DNA of 64,000 nucleotides, from the NCBI GenBank assembly GCA_903924465.1, contig CAIYBN010000120.1, forward strand, positions 1 to 64,000, given 5' to 3'. The notes under the pieces were generated by a model. The model saw only the letters and a program-made list of their open reading frames with translations. It made no database searches and had not been told where the DNA came from. Within the stretch, counting starts at the first letter, position 1. Every line of letters begins with the position of its first letter. Positions 19,365 through 27,806 of the stretch are shown one piece after another. The stretch is from an uncultured Myxococcales bacterium. Its GTDB lineage: Bacteria > Myxococcota_A > UBA9042. The position numbers and the translations under genes are program-made.

Positions 19365-20687
19365 GTGGAAACTGTCGCACGCGTCTATTTGCCGCCCACA
19401 CCCGCCTGTCAGGCAGCGGTCGCTGTTGTCCGGCACTTGCGCGGTGCCGGCCATTCGGCCTACCTGGTCGGTGGCTGCGTCCGCGACTTGCTCCTGCATC
19501 TCTCGCCAAAGGATTTTGACGTCGCCACCAGTGCCCATCCGCCTGAAGTGCGGGGGCTTTTTCGCCACGTCGTGGAAGTCGGCGTGGCGTTCGGCGTGCT
19601 GCGGGTTCACCAGCGCGATCCCGACGACACGTTGCACGAGATCGAAGTCGCGACGTTTCGCGCCGAGGTCGGCTATACGGACGGACGCCGACCAGATGAA
19701 GTGCGCTTCACCGACGCACGCGAAGACGTGTTGCGCCGCGATTTCACCATCAACGGCCTGCTCTGCGATCCGCTGGATATCCGCGACCATCACGCTGCCG
19801 TGGTGGATTGGGTCGGTGGAATCGCCGACTTGCGCGACCGCCGGCTGCGGGCGATTGGCGCACCGCGCGAGCGTTTCACGGAAGATGCCCTGCGCCTGCT
19901 TCGGGCACCACGCTTTGCCGCTCGTTTCGATCTGACCCTGGAGTCCGAGACTGCCGAGGCGATCCGCGCGCTTGCGCCCACGCTTGCTCGCGTGTCGGCC
20001 GAACGCGTGCGTGACGAACTTCAGGCGATGCTGACCGTTGCAACCGGACCGCGGGCGTTGGAGCACATCGCCAAGCTGCAACTGGGCGACGTGTTGTGGC
20101 CGGAGCTCGTCGCGTTGCCGAACGGCCAGGTCCACGCCGCGTCGCGCCTCGCTTGGGCCCATCAAGCAGTTGCCCAGCTCCGCTCGGCGCCGTCCGGGCA
20201 CAAGCTGGATGAATCGATCGACCTGCCGCTGGCGCTGGCGGTGGTTCTGCACCCCGTGCGCGCGGCGTGGACGCCGGAGCGGCTGGCGGAGCGGCTGAAA
20301 CTGGCGCGGCACGAGATTCGCCGCCTTGCAACGATTTGGCAGATCGCCGATGCGCTGCCGCGCCCGATGGTCAACGTGGCGCAAGTTCAGCGGACTCCCG
20401 AATGGATGCGGCTGCTGCGCCTGGCCGATGCCGACGCCGCGTTGGTCCTGCGTGGCTCATTGGAGCCCGACCTCGCAGTCGCGCAATTGCGCCTCGATCG
20501 GGCGCAGGTGCCGCGCGCAGATTGGTCGCCGGCGCTCTTTGTCACGGGCGACACACTGCGTGCACTTGGGCGGCGGCCTGGTCCGCAGTTTCGGGCCGCG
20601 CTCGCCGCCGCGGAGGACGTGCAGCTTCTGGGCGGCAACGCGCAAATGGCGCTGGCGGCCGCGCTGGCGGCGATGCCCGCTGCGTGA
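19365..20687 (+). CDS. CCA tRNA nucleotidyltransferase / poly(A) polymerase family
   Basis: 'AYLVGGCVRDLLLHLSPKDFDVAT', 'LRRDFTINGLLCDP', 'DLRDRRLRAIGAPRERFTEDALRLLRAPRFAARF'. Confidence 0.9.
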   Translation: METVARVYLPPTPACQAAVAVVRHLRGAGHSAYLVGGCVRDLLLHLSPKDFDVATSAHPPEVRGLFRHVVEVGVAFGVLRVHQRDPDDTLHEIEVATFRAEVGYTDGRRPDEVRFTDAREDVLRRDFTINGLLCDPLDIRDHHAAVVDWVGGIADLRDRRLRAIGAPRERFTEDALRLLRAPRFAARFDLTLESETAEAIRALAPTLARVSAERVRDELQAMLTVATGPRALEHIAKLQLGDVLWPELVALPNGQVHAASRLAWAHQAVAQLRSAPSGHKLDESIDLPLALAVVLHPVRAAWTPERLAERLKLARHEIRRLATIWQIADALPRPMVNVAQVQRTPEWMRLLRLADADAALVLRGSLEPDLAVAQLRLDRAQVPRADWSPALFVTGDTLRALGRRPGPQFRAALAAAEDVQLLGGNAQMALAAALAAMPAA

Positions 20688-20744
20688 TTCTTGCCAGCCC
20701 GTGACGCTCAGCTACCATGCGTACCAGTTGGTCTGGAGGACCTG

Positions 20745-21248
20745 ATGCCGCATGCGATCCACACCATTGCGTTCTACCCGGGTTCGTTTGACCCGCTGAC
20801 CAATGGCCACCTGAACATCATCCAGCGCGCCCTGCGGGTTTTCGACCAGGTGGTGGTGGCGATGGCACAAAACGTCAACAAACGCGCGATGTTCACGTTG
20901 GAAGAGCGACGCGAGTTGGTGCAGACGTGCTTTGCCGACGAGCCGCGGGTGAGCGTCGTGATTTTCGAAGGCCTGATGGTGGAAGCCGCACGCGCGCATC
21001 ACGCGACCGCGGTGCTGCGCGGGCTGCGGGGCGTCGCGGATTTTGAGACGGAATTCCAGATGGCCACGATGAACAACGTGCTCGCGCCGTCACTGGAAAC
21101 CGTGTTCATGATGACGGAAAAGTCCCACTTCTTCGTGAGTTCGCATCTGGTGCGCGAAGTGGCTAGCCTGGGCGGCGACATCAGCCCGCTGGTGCCCGAC
21201 GCCGTCAATCAAGCGTTGCTCCACCGGATGGTGCGCAAGCCATCGTAA
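20745..21248 (+). CDS. coaD: Phosphopantetheine adenylyltransferase
   Basis: 'IAFYPGSFDPLTNGHLNIIQRALRVFDQVVVAMAQN...AVLRGLRGVADFETEFQMATMNNVLAP...FVSSHLVREVASLGGDISPLVP'. Confidence 0.97.
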   Translation: MPHAIHTIAFYPGSFDPLTNGHLNIIQRALRVFDQVVVAMAQNVNKRAMFTLEERRELVQTCFADEPRVSVVIFEGLMVEAARAHHATAVLRGLRGVADFETEFQMATMNNVLAPSLETVFMMTEKSHFFVSSHLVREVASLGGDISPLVPDAVNQALLHRMVRKPS

Positions 21249-21251
21249 CGC

Positions 21252-21584
21252 TCAAAAAGGCCGCTTGAGCGCGCCTTTGATGATGCGATCCACGAAATCT
21301 TGCTTGAAATCAAGGCCTTCGTAGTTGATGCTGCGCCGTGCCACGACGTAGAAGACACTCGGCTTGTAGATGCGGCCTTCGATCTCGATCGGTCCCGCCA
21401 GTTCTTCCCCGCCGCCGGCGCCGCGATCCACGTCATTGACCTTGATATTGCCAGTGCCCTTGCTGCCCTTGAGCTTGCTCTTGCGCTCCGGCGCCTGTTG
21501 CGCCGATGCCACGCCACAAAGCGCCGTTGCGGCCAGCACGCACAGCACGATCACCTGATTTGCAACTCGTTTCCAGCAGTTCAT
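21252..21584 (-). CDS. Small secreted protein, possible GltF-like
   Basis: 110 aa with signal peptide 'MNCWKRVANQVIVLCVLAATALCGVASAQ'; last gene of the TPR operon. GltF suggestion is positional only. Confidence 0.5.
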   Translation of the reverse strand: MNCWKRVANQVIVLCVLAATALCGVASAQQAPERKSKLKGSKGTGNIKVNDVDRGAGGGEELAGPIEIEGRIYKPSVFYVVARRSINYEGLDFKQDFVDRIIKGALKRPF

Positions 21585-21600
21585 CAGCCCCTCCTGGCGG

Positions 21601-23544
21601 TTACGGTGGCGGTGGTGGCGGCGCATCGTCAGAAGGCGGCGGTGGCGGCGCAGGTTCAGCCGGCGGCGGCGTTGGATCGGCGGGTGGTGGCGGCGCTGGC
21701 TCGGCCGGTGGCGGCACTGGCGCTGGCTCGGCCGGCGGGGGAACGGGCGCTGGTTCCGCAGGTGGCGGCGCGGGCGCTGGTTCCGCAGGTGGCGGCGGCG
21801 TGGTGTCCGGCGGTGGCGGCGTTGCGCCGTCTGACGGCGGTGGCGGCGTTGCGCCATCGCTGGGCGGCGGTGTCGTGGTATCCGGCGGTGGCACGCCATT
21901 CTTGCGCGCTTCCTCTTCCTTCTTCGCGTCCTCTTCGGCCTGCTTCTTGCGCTCCGCTTCCAGCTTCTGGCGCTCTTCTTCCGCGTGCTGCTTCTTGGAC
22001 TCTTCCGCGTCCTTTTCGCCCTGTTCCTTCGCCTTGCGCTTGTCCTGCTCGATCTTGCGCAAGTTCGTCGCTTCCTGGATGTAGTCGCGCACCGGATCCT
22101 TCGGCTCCACGTTCGAGCCCTTCAGCTCCAGATACGTCTGGAAGTAGTCCAGCGCCCGTTGGAACCGTTCCAGATCCCCGCCGACATCGGTCATGGGATT
22201 CTCCATGTACAAGATGCCAAGATCAAAGTGGATCGCCGGATTGCGCGGATCCTGCTTCATCGCCCGATCGTATTCCGCCTTGGCCTTGTCCGCCTTCTGC
22301 GGATCGCGACTGATGCGCCACGCGCTACCCAGATTGACCCGCGCTTCCAACAGCGTCGGCTCGATTTCCAAAGCCTTGTTCAACGCCTCGATCGCCTCGT
22401 CCGCCTTCTTGGCAATGATCCAGCACACACCGAGGTTGTTCCAGGCTTCCGCATAGTCCGGCCGCGTTTGCGTCGCCTTCAGGAATTGGTTGCGGGCAAT
22501 TTCCACCTCATCGCGCTTGAGCGCCATCTGCCCGTAGAGATAGTAGATTTGCGCCATACCGGCATCGCGATCGATCGCCTCCGACCCGGGCCCACGCCAG
22601 CTACCACCACCGTGCGCCACGCGCATGGCATAGGCCTTCTTGCCTTTGTAGAGCGACTCATCCGCCCCTGGCGGCGCCTCGGCATCGCCGGTGTAGACCG
22701 ACCACGCGCGCTCCAATGCCGCATTCGCCAGACCTTCGCGCCCCATGGCCAGATAGGCTTCGCCCAAGGTCCGCATCAATTCCGGATTGTCCTGATCGAT
22801 CTTGATGCCCTTGATGCACTGATCGATCGCCGGCTGGTACTGCTTGTCTTCCACGAGCGCCCGCGCGCGCGCGGCCATCAGCATCACGTCCTGCGGCCGC
22901 GCGACCATGGCCTTGTCCACCGCATCCAGTGCCCGCGCCGCTTCATGTTTGCGCAGGTACAGCACCGACTGGAGCACAACAGCGCGTGAATAGGTTGGAT
23001 TCAGGACCACGGCATTCTGGACCGAGCTCTCCGCATCTTCGTAGCTGCCGGCGCGGTACTGGACGATCGCCAAGTTGTACCAAGCCGTCGCCGATTTTGG
23101 ATCGGCCGAAGTCGCCGCCTGCAAATGCTGGCGCGCTTCGAACAGGTTGTTCTGACGCAAGAAGTTCACGCCATCGTTGAGCTGCGCCTCGGCCGCGGAC
23201 GTCGTGAAACGAACATCCGCGGGCATGACCGGCGCACCGTTTTCGTCTTCGTCCTTCTTCTCGGTCGGCGTCGGCGCCGCAGCCAACGGCGATTCGGCCA
23301 CAGGCGCCGTCTCTGAGGCAGAGTCCGTCGGCGACGGCGCAGCGGCAACCGCGACTTCCACGGTCGGCGCCGCGGGCTGTTCCAGCGCGGGCGGCGGCGG
23401 CGCTTGCGGCAGCGAAGGTTCGTTGGGCTGCTGGGTCATGACCGGATTGTCGCCAGCGGTATCGGCGCCACCACAAGCCGACAAGCCACATGCGGCGGCC
23501 AAAAGCCACGTCAGCGAACGAAATGGCGGGAACTTCTTTTTCAT
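21601..23544 (-). CDS. TPR lipoprotein, GltE/AglT-like, with Pro-rich tail
   Basis: Lipobox 'ACGLSAC'; TPR units 'PKSATAWYNLAIVQYRAGSYEDAESSVQNAVVLNP', 'PDYAEAWNNLGVCWIIAKKADEAIEALNKALEIEP'; ATGA overlap with upstream gene. Confidence 0.7.
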   Translation of the reverse strand: MKKKFPPFRSLTWLLAAACGLSACGGADTAGDNPVMTQQPNEPSLPQAPPPPALEQPAAPTVEVAVAAAPSPTDSASETAPVAESPLAAAPTPTEKKDEDENGAPVMPADVRFTTSAAEAQLNDGVNFLRQNNLFEARQHLQAATSADPKSATAWYNLAIVQYRAGSYEDAESSVQNAVVLNPTYSRAVVLQSVLYLRKHEAARALDAVDKAMVARPQDVMLMAARARALVEDKQYQPAIDQCIKGIKIDQDNPELMRTLGEAYLAMGREGLANAALERAWSVYTGDAEAPPGADESLYKGKKAYAMRVAHGGGSWRGPGSEAIDRDAGMAQIYYLYGQMALKRDEVEIARNQFLKATQTRPDYAEAWNNLGVCWIIAKKADEAIEALNKALEIEPTLLEARVNLGSAWRISRDPQKADKAKAEYDRAMKQDPRNPAIHFDLGILYMENPMTDVGGDLERFQRALDYFQTYLELKGSNVEPKDPVRDYIQEATNLRKIEQDKRKAKEQGEKDAEESKKQHAEEERQKLEAERKKQAEEDAKKEEEARKNGVPPPDTTTPPPSDGATPPPPSDGATPPPPDTTPPPPAEPAPAPPPAEPAPVPPPAEPAPVPPPAEPAPPPPADPTPPPAEPAPPPPPSDDAPPPPPP

Positions 23545-26500
23545 CGAAGCTCCATATCCGGCTCAGGCAGCGTGCCCGACGGATCCATGATGAGCCGCTT
23601 CTCATCTTTCAGCAGCGGATACTCCTTGGGCTTGTACTGGTTGATCGCCTTACGCAATTCCGTCACCCACTGGTTCACCGCGCCCTTGGCCTCGGCGTCC
23701 TTCAACGCCTGCTCCAAGGACTTCATCGCGCGATCTTCAATCTGCTTGCCGAACTGCTCCAGGATGCCATCCAGTTCCGTCTGCTGTTCCTCGCTCAGGC
23801 CCTCGGGCTGCGGCGCCGTGTAGATCGTGCGCGCAAGGAACTGCAGCATCTTGGCGCGGTACAAGTAGGCGGCGTACGACCAGTTCTGCGAATTGAACTT
23901 GGTCACCTCTTTGTCGTACTCGTCGTACATACCGTTGCCGCGCTGCGTGCCCTTCTTCCCATCCGGCGTAACGAATTCCTTTTCCGGACCCAGGACCACG
24001 TCCATCTGGCCCTTGATCTGCTTGACCACGTCCGGCATCTGCTTCGCGGCCGTCAGCTTGGGATTGAGCGCCAGCTTGAACGCCATGAACGCGTCATACC
24101 GCGGCTTCATCAGCATGAACTGCGATTGCGCGGCCGCCGTCGACTCAGCCTTGCCGTTCAGCTCGTAGCCACCTTTGGTGAACGCTTCAAGGATGCGCTT
24201 GTACAACTTCTCGGCGTTCTTTTTGTCACCGCGCGATTCGTAAATGTCGGCGATCATGGCGTAGGCCTTGAAGACCTTGGACGAATTCTGCGTGTCCGCG
24301 GCGTAACGCGCGATGAAGGATTCCAGCGCGCCAATCTGGCCATTCACATCCCCGCGCTTCTGGAAGTTGTCCTGAATGCGCCAAGCGGATGCCACGACGC
24401 GCTTCTTCGCTTCTGGATCGCTGTCTTTTTCGTAGCGAGCGATGATTTGCTTGTCCAGCTCGTTGGCCAAATCCCAGTCGCTGTTGAAGAACGCCAGCTG
24501 CGCGGCATTCGTCAGGTACTTGGCGGCCTTCTTGGGCGCTTCCTTGTCAGTCGACTTGCTGGCGTTGTCGTACAGCAAGCGGAAGTCGGCAATCGCCTCG
24601 CGAATCTTGAAGAACTTGGAGTTGAGATCCGCGCGCATCTGCACGATTTCTTCCAAACGCTTCAGGTTCAGCTCTTTCTCCTTGGGATCGGTCGTGACGG
24701 CCGCGCGAATCTTGTCTTCCGCTTCCTTCAGCACTTCCACGCACGTGTCCCACTTTTCGCCGCGGTAGTACGCACGCGCCGAGTTCATCAGCGCCGCCTT
24801 CTGCCGCGACGTATCATCCACCGGAACCTGTTTGCGCAGGTTGTAGTACAGCTCGCCGGCCCGCGCGTACGTCGCCCGCGCTTCCGCCAGCATCTTGCCG
24901 GCCTGCTCCGGATCGGCGACGGTTTCAACAGCCGCCACTTCCTTGTCCGCTTTGGCCAGCGCGTTGTCACCGGCTTTGGCAATATCGCCCAACGCCTTTT
25001 CTTTCACGACGTTGCGGATAATTTCGCGGCTCTTCGGATCGCCGATGGCGTGATCTTCGCCCCACTGCGCCAGGTCCTGCAGCTTGTCGAAATCCTGCTC
25101 AATCGAGTACGACTCAATCAGATCCTTGTACGCTTCCTCAGCCAGCGTGGTCTTGGAGAACTTGTTCAGAATCCACCACAGCCGCTCGCGGGCCGACCAG
25201 AATTCCGTCTTGAGCTTGTCCGTCGCCGCGGCGTCGTTGTGATCGAACTGCCTGTTCTTGTAGAGCAATTCCGCCAATTGCAGCGCCAGCTTCGGGATGC
25301 GATCGGGATCGTCCTTGAACGCCTCATCCGTATTCGTGGCCATGTAATGGTCCACCAACTGCATCCACTCGACGACCATCGCGTCCATCGGCAGCGGCTT
25401 CACGTGGCACGTCTTCTGCTTGGTCGTGCTTTCTTCGATTTCCTTCTTGCACGCCTCTTCTTCCGCATCATCCGACGCCTTCGTCGGGCGAATGTCGGCC
25501 AATTGCAGCGCGTCCAAGTGCTCGGGATCGTCGGTCGGGTAAGACGCGCGGGCTTGCAGGATCAGCTTTGCGGCGCCCATCGCGGACATACCGGCTTCCT
25601 CGCGGTGGTCGACGTACTTCGGCGCTTCCGGCTTGCTGTCCTCCGCCAACGGCCGCGGACCTTTCCAGTCGCGGACCATCACGTAGTACTCGAGCGACCG
25701 GCGCATCGACTCGCAACCCTTCTTCACGGTCGGCACGATCGGCGCCGGCCACATCGGCGGCGCACCGTCGTCTTTGGGCGCTGCAGCCACAGCGGCAGCC
25801 TTGCCTTTGGCCGGCTTCGACGGCGGCGGTGGCGCTGCGTCCATCGGCATGCCTTTGCAGCGACTGCCGCCGAAGTACAGCGAGTCCGCAAGAATCCACG
25901 CGATGTCATAGGCTTTGGCCGATTTCGGATCCGCCTTCAGGATCGACTCAAATTCGTGCGCGGCGGCGGCGTACTTCTCCATCGCCTCGTCCATTTTGCC
26001 CGCGGCTTTCAGCGCCTGCGCCTCGCGCAACATCAGCATCGCGAACTCGCCGCGGTACTTGCTGGTCGTATCCTCGACCTGCTGGGCCAGATCCTTGTCG
26101 CCGCCCCACTTCTCAAACCACGCTGAGTCCTTGCCAAACATGGTCAGGTATTTCTGGCGCTCCAACGTCTGCCGGCTCTGATCGGCGAGCGACATCTTCA
26201 AGCAGATCAGCGCCGCGTTGAGCGCATCCGGCTTGAGCGGCTTGCTGCCGTCCTGGTGCTTCTTCAGCTGTTCGCGACAACCATCGGCCGCGGCCGCCAA
26301 AATGTCGATCGAACGAATGACCTTGCGCTGCATCGCCTGGGCTTCGCGCGACATCGGCCAGCGATCGATCGCGTAGCCATAGACCAGCACGGCCTGCCGG
26401 TAGTACTCGTCTTCTGACTGCTCATACAGCGTGTTGCCGTACATCTGCAGGATATCAAACAGGTACGGCTTGTCTCCGGTGGTCAAGTCGCGGCGCACAT

Positions 26501-27806
26501 CCTGACGCGCGCTGAAATTCGCCTGCAAGCGCTGGAGGATTTCCCCTTGCGCCACACTCATCCAGGTGTTGGCTTTGAACTCGTCGTCGAACTTCGGCTC
26601 GATGATCGAGGAGACGTACAGCCGTGGTCGCAGCGCCGGATCCAGCTGCAGACAGCCCGACTTGGCATCCTCCGAACCGAAGTCGTCGCACGCATCGTCG
26701 TCCCAGCTCGGTTCCGCCAGCGACTTGGCCAGATATTCGATCGCTTCCTTGCGCAGATTGAGCTGCTTGGCCTTGGGCGACAGCTTGGCCTGATTCTGCA
26801 CTTCGTATTCGATGAGCTTCTGGAACCAGCGCACCGCGTCCGGGTATTTGTACAGCTGGAAGTGCGACCAGCCGAGCTTGTAGAGCGCCAGCATGTAGTT
26901 CGCGTCGTCGTTGTTGCGCAGCGCTGCGTCCGCCGCGTGCTTGTAGGCATCGGCGGCGTTCTCGAACTCATTCTGTTCAAACCACATTTCGCCGACGCGC
27001 AGCCAAGCTTCCGGCACGTAGGCGGATTTCGGGTAGTGCGCTTCGATGGCCGAAAACGTGGCGATCGCTTTGTCGGTTTCGGTCTGTTCCGACTCGCAGA
27101 AGCCCTGCAAATACATGGCGGCATCGCCGTATTTGTAGTTCGGCCAGCGCCGTTCCAGCGTGATGCCTTCCAGCTTGCCCGCCAGACTGTCCATCTTGGC
27201 GCCCTCTGGCAGCCAGTGCAGGTACTTGTAGATGGCGATGGAGCGCGAGAAGTCCTGATCGGGATCCTTGGGCGGATCCAGAATCTTGCCGCGGTTGTAC
27301 AGGTCCAAGTCCCGGTTGAACTGGTCCTGACCGCGACCGTAGCTGGCCTTGGTGTCTTCGTAATACAGCTCGGCCAAGCGAAACAGCGTGTCGGGCGTGT
27401 AGACGTCGTGATCGCGATGGCGGTAGATGAACTCTTCCATCCGCGCGATCGCGTCGCGGCGCAGGTCGTATTGCGCCTTGTCGAGCGCGTCAATCTGGCC
27501 GCGATACGTGTCGTTCAACGCCGACTTGCGGGTGTTGATCTCGCGGCCGATGAATTCCTTCACCGCCGCCTGGTACTCGGTCGCCGCCACCCGGAACTGC
27601 TGGTAGGACGCTTCAAAGCCCTTGCGTTCCTGCTTGATCGCCACTGAGTCCGTGATTTCTTCGCCACGAATCGCATACTTGGGCAACAAGTGAATGGGCT
27701 GTGCCGACGCCGCCAGCGACACGAAGGCCGACGCGATCAGCGCAAAACCGCGCACCGCTGAGCGCAGCCCGTGCAAGCCGCCGATGGGGCGACGGATCGG
27801 CATCAC
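23541..27806 (-). CDS. Very large TPR protein, GltD/AgmU-like
   Basis: 1421 aa with signal peptide and TPR-like repeats ('DTLFRLAELYYEDTKASYGRGQDQFNRDLDLYNRGK', 'VPEAWLRVGEMWFEQNEFENAADAYKHA'). Size and neighbours match the GltD/AgmU pattern. Confidence 0.65.
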   Translation of the reverse strand: MMPIRRPIGGLHGLRSAVRGFALIASAFVSLAASAQPIHLLPKYAIRGEEITDSVAIKQERKGFEASYQQFRVAATEYQAAVKEFIGREINTRKSALNDTYRGQIDALDKAQYDLRRDAIARMEEFIYRHRDHDVYTPDTLFRLAELYYEDTKASYGRGQDQFNRDLDLYNRGKILDPPKDPDQDFSRSIAIYKYLHWLPEGAKMDSLAGKLEGITLERRWPNYKYGDAAMYLQGFCESEQTETDKAIATFSAIEAHYPKSAYVPEAWLRVGEMWFEQNEFENAADAYKHAADAALRNNDDANYMLALYKLGWSHFQLYKYPDAVRWFQKLIEYEVQNQAKLSPKAKQLNLRKEAIEYLAKSLAEPSWDDDACDDFGSEDAKSGCLQLDPALRPRLYVSSIIEPKFDDEFKANTWMSVAQGEILQRLQANFSARQDVRRDLTTGDKPYLFDILQMYGNTLYEQSEDEYYRQAVLVYGYAIDRWPMSREAQAMQRKVIRSIDILAAAADGCREQLKKHQDGSKPLKPDALNAALICLKMSLADQSRQTLERQKYLTMFGKDSAWFEKWGGDKDLAQQVEDTTSKYRGEFAMLMLREAQALKAAGKMDEAMEKYAAAAHEFESILKADPKSAKAYDIAWILADSLYFGGSRCKGMPMDAAPPPPSKPAKGKAAAVAAAPKDDGAPPMWPAPIVPTVKKGCESMRRSLEYYVMVRDWKGPRPLAEDSKPEAPKYVDHREEAGMSAMGAAKLILQARASYPTDDPEHLDALQLADIRPTKASDDAEEEACKKEIEESTTKQKTCHVKPLPMDAMVVEWMQLVDHYMATNTDEAFKDDPDRIPKLALQLAELLYKNRQFDHNDAAATDKLKTEFWSARERLWWILNKFSKTTLAEEAYKDLIESYSIEQDFDKLQDLAQWGEDHAIGDPKSREIIRNVVKEKALGDIAKAGDNALAKADKEVAAVETVADPEQAGKMLAEARATYARAGELYYNLRKQVPVDDTSRQKAALMNSARAYYRGEKWDTCVEVLKEAEDKIRAAVTTDPKEKELNLKRLEEIVQMRADLNSKFFKIREAIADFRLLYDNASKSTDKEAPKKAAKYLTNAAQLAFFNSDWDLANELDKQIIARYEKDSDPEAKKRVVASAWRIQDNFQKRGDVNGQIGALESFIARYAADTQNSSKVFKAYAMIADIYESRGDKKNAEKLYKRILEAFTKGGYELNGKAESTAAAQSQFMLMKPRYDAFMAFKLALNPKLTAAKQMPDVVKQIKGQMDVVLGPEKEFVTPDGKKGTQRGNGMYDEYDKEVTKFNSQNWSYAAYLYRAKMLQFLARTIYTAPQPEGLSEEQQTELDGILEQFGKQIEDRAMKSLEQALKDAEAKGAVNQWVTELRKAINQYKPKEYPLLKDEKRLIMDPSGTLPEPDMELR

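Noticed and set aside
21252-21899. 215-aa ORF upstream extension of the small secreted protein
   Set aside because: The N-terminal His/Arg/Pro-rich part is out-of-frame reading of the Pro-rich tail of the neighbouring lipoprotein gene; true start taken at 21584.
23490-26126. 878-aa plus-strand ORF antisense to the 1421-aa TPR gene
   Set aside because: Arg/Leu/Val/His-biased composition with no motifs; the opposite strand has signal peptide, TPRs and operon overlaps.
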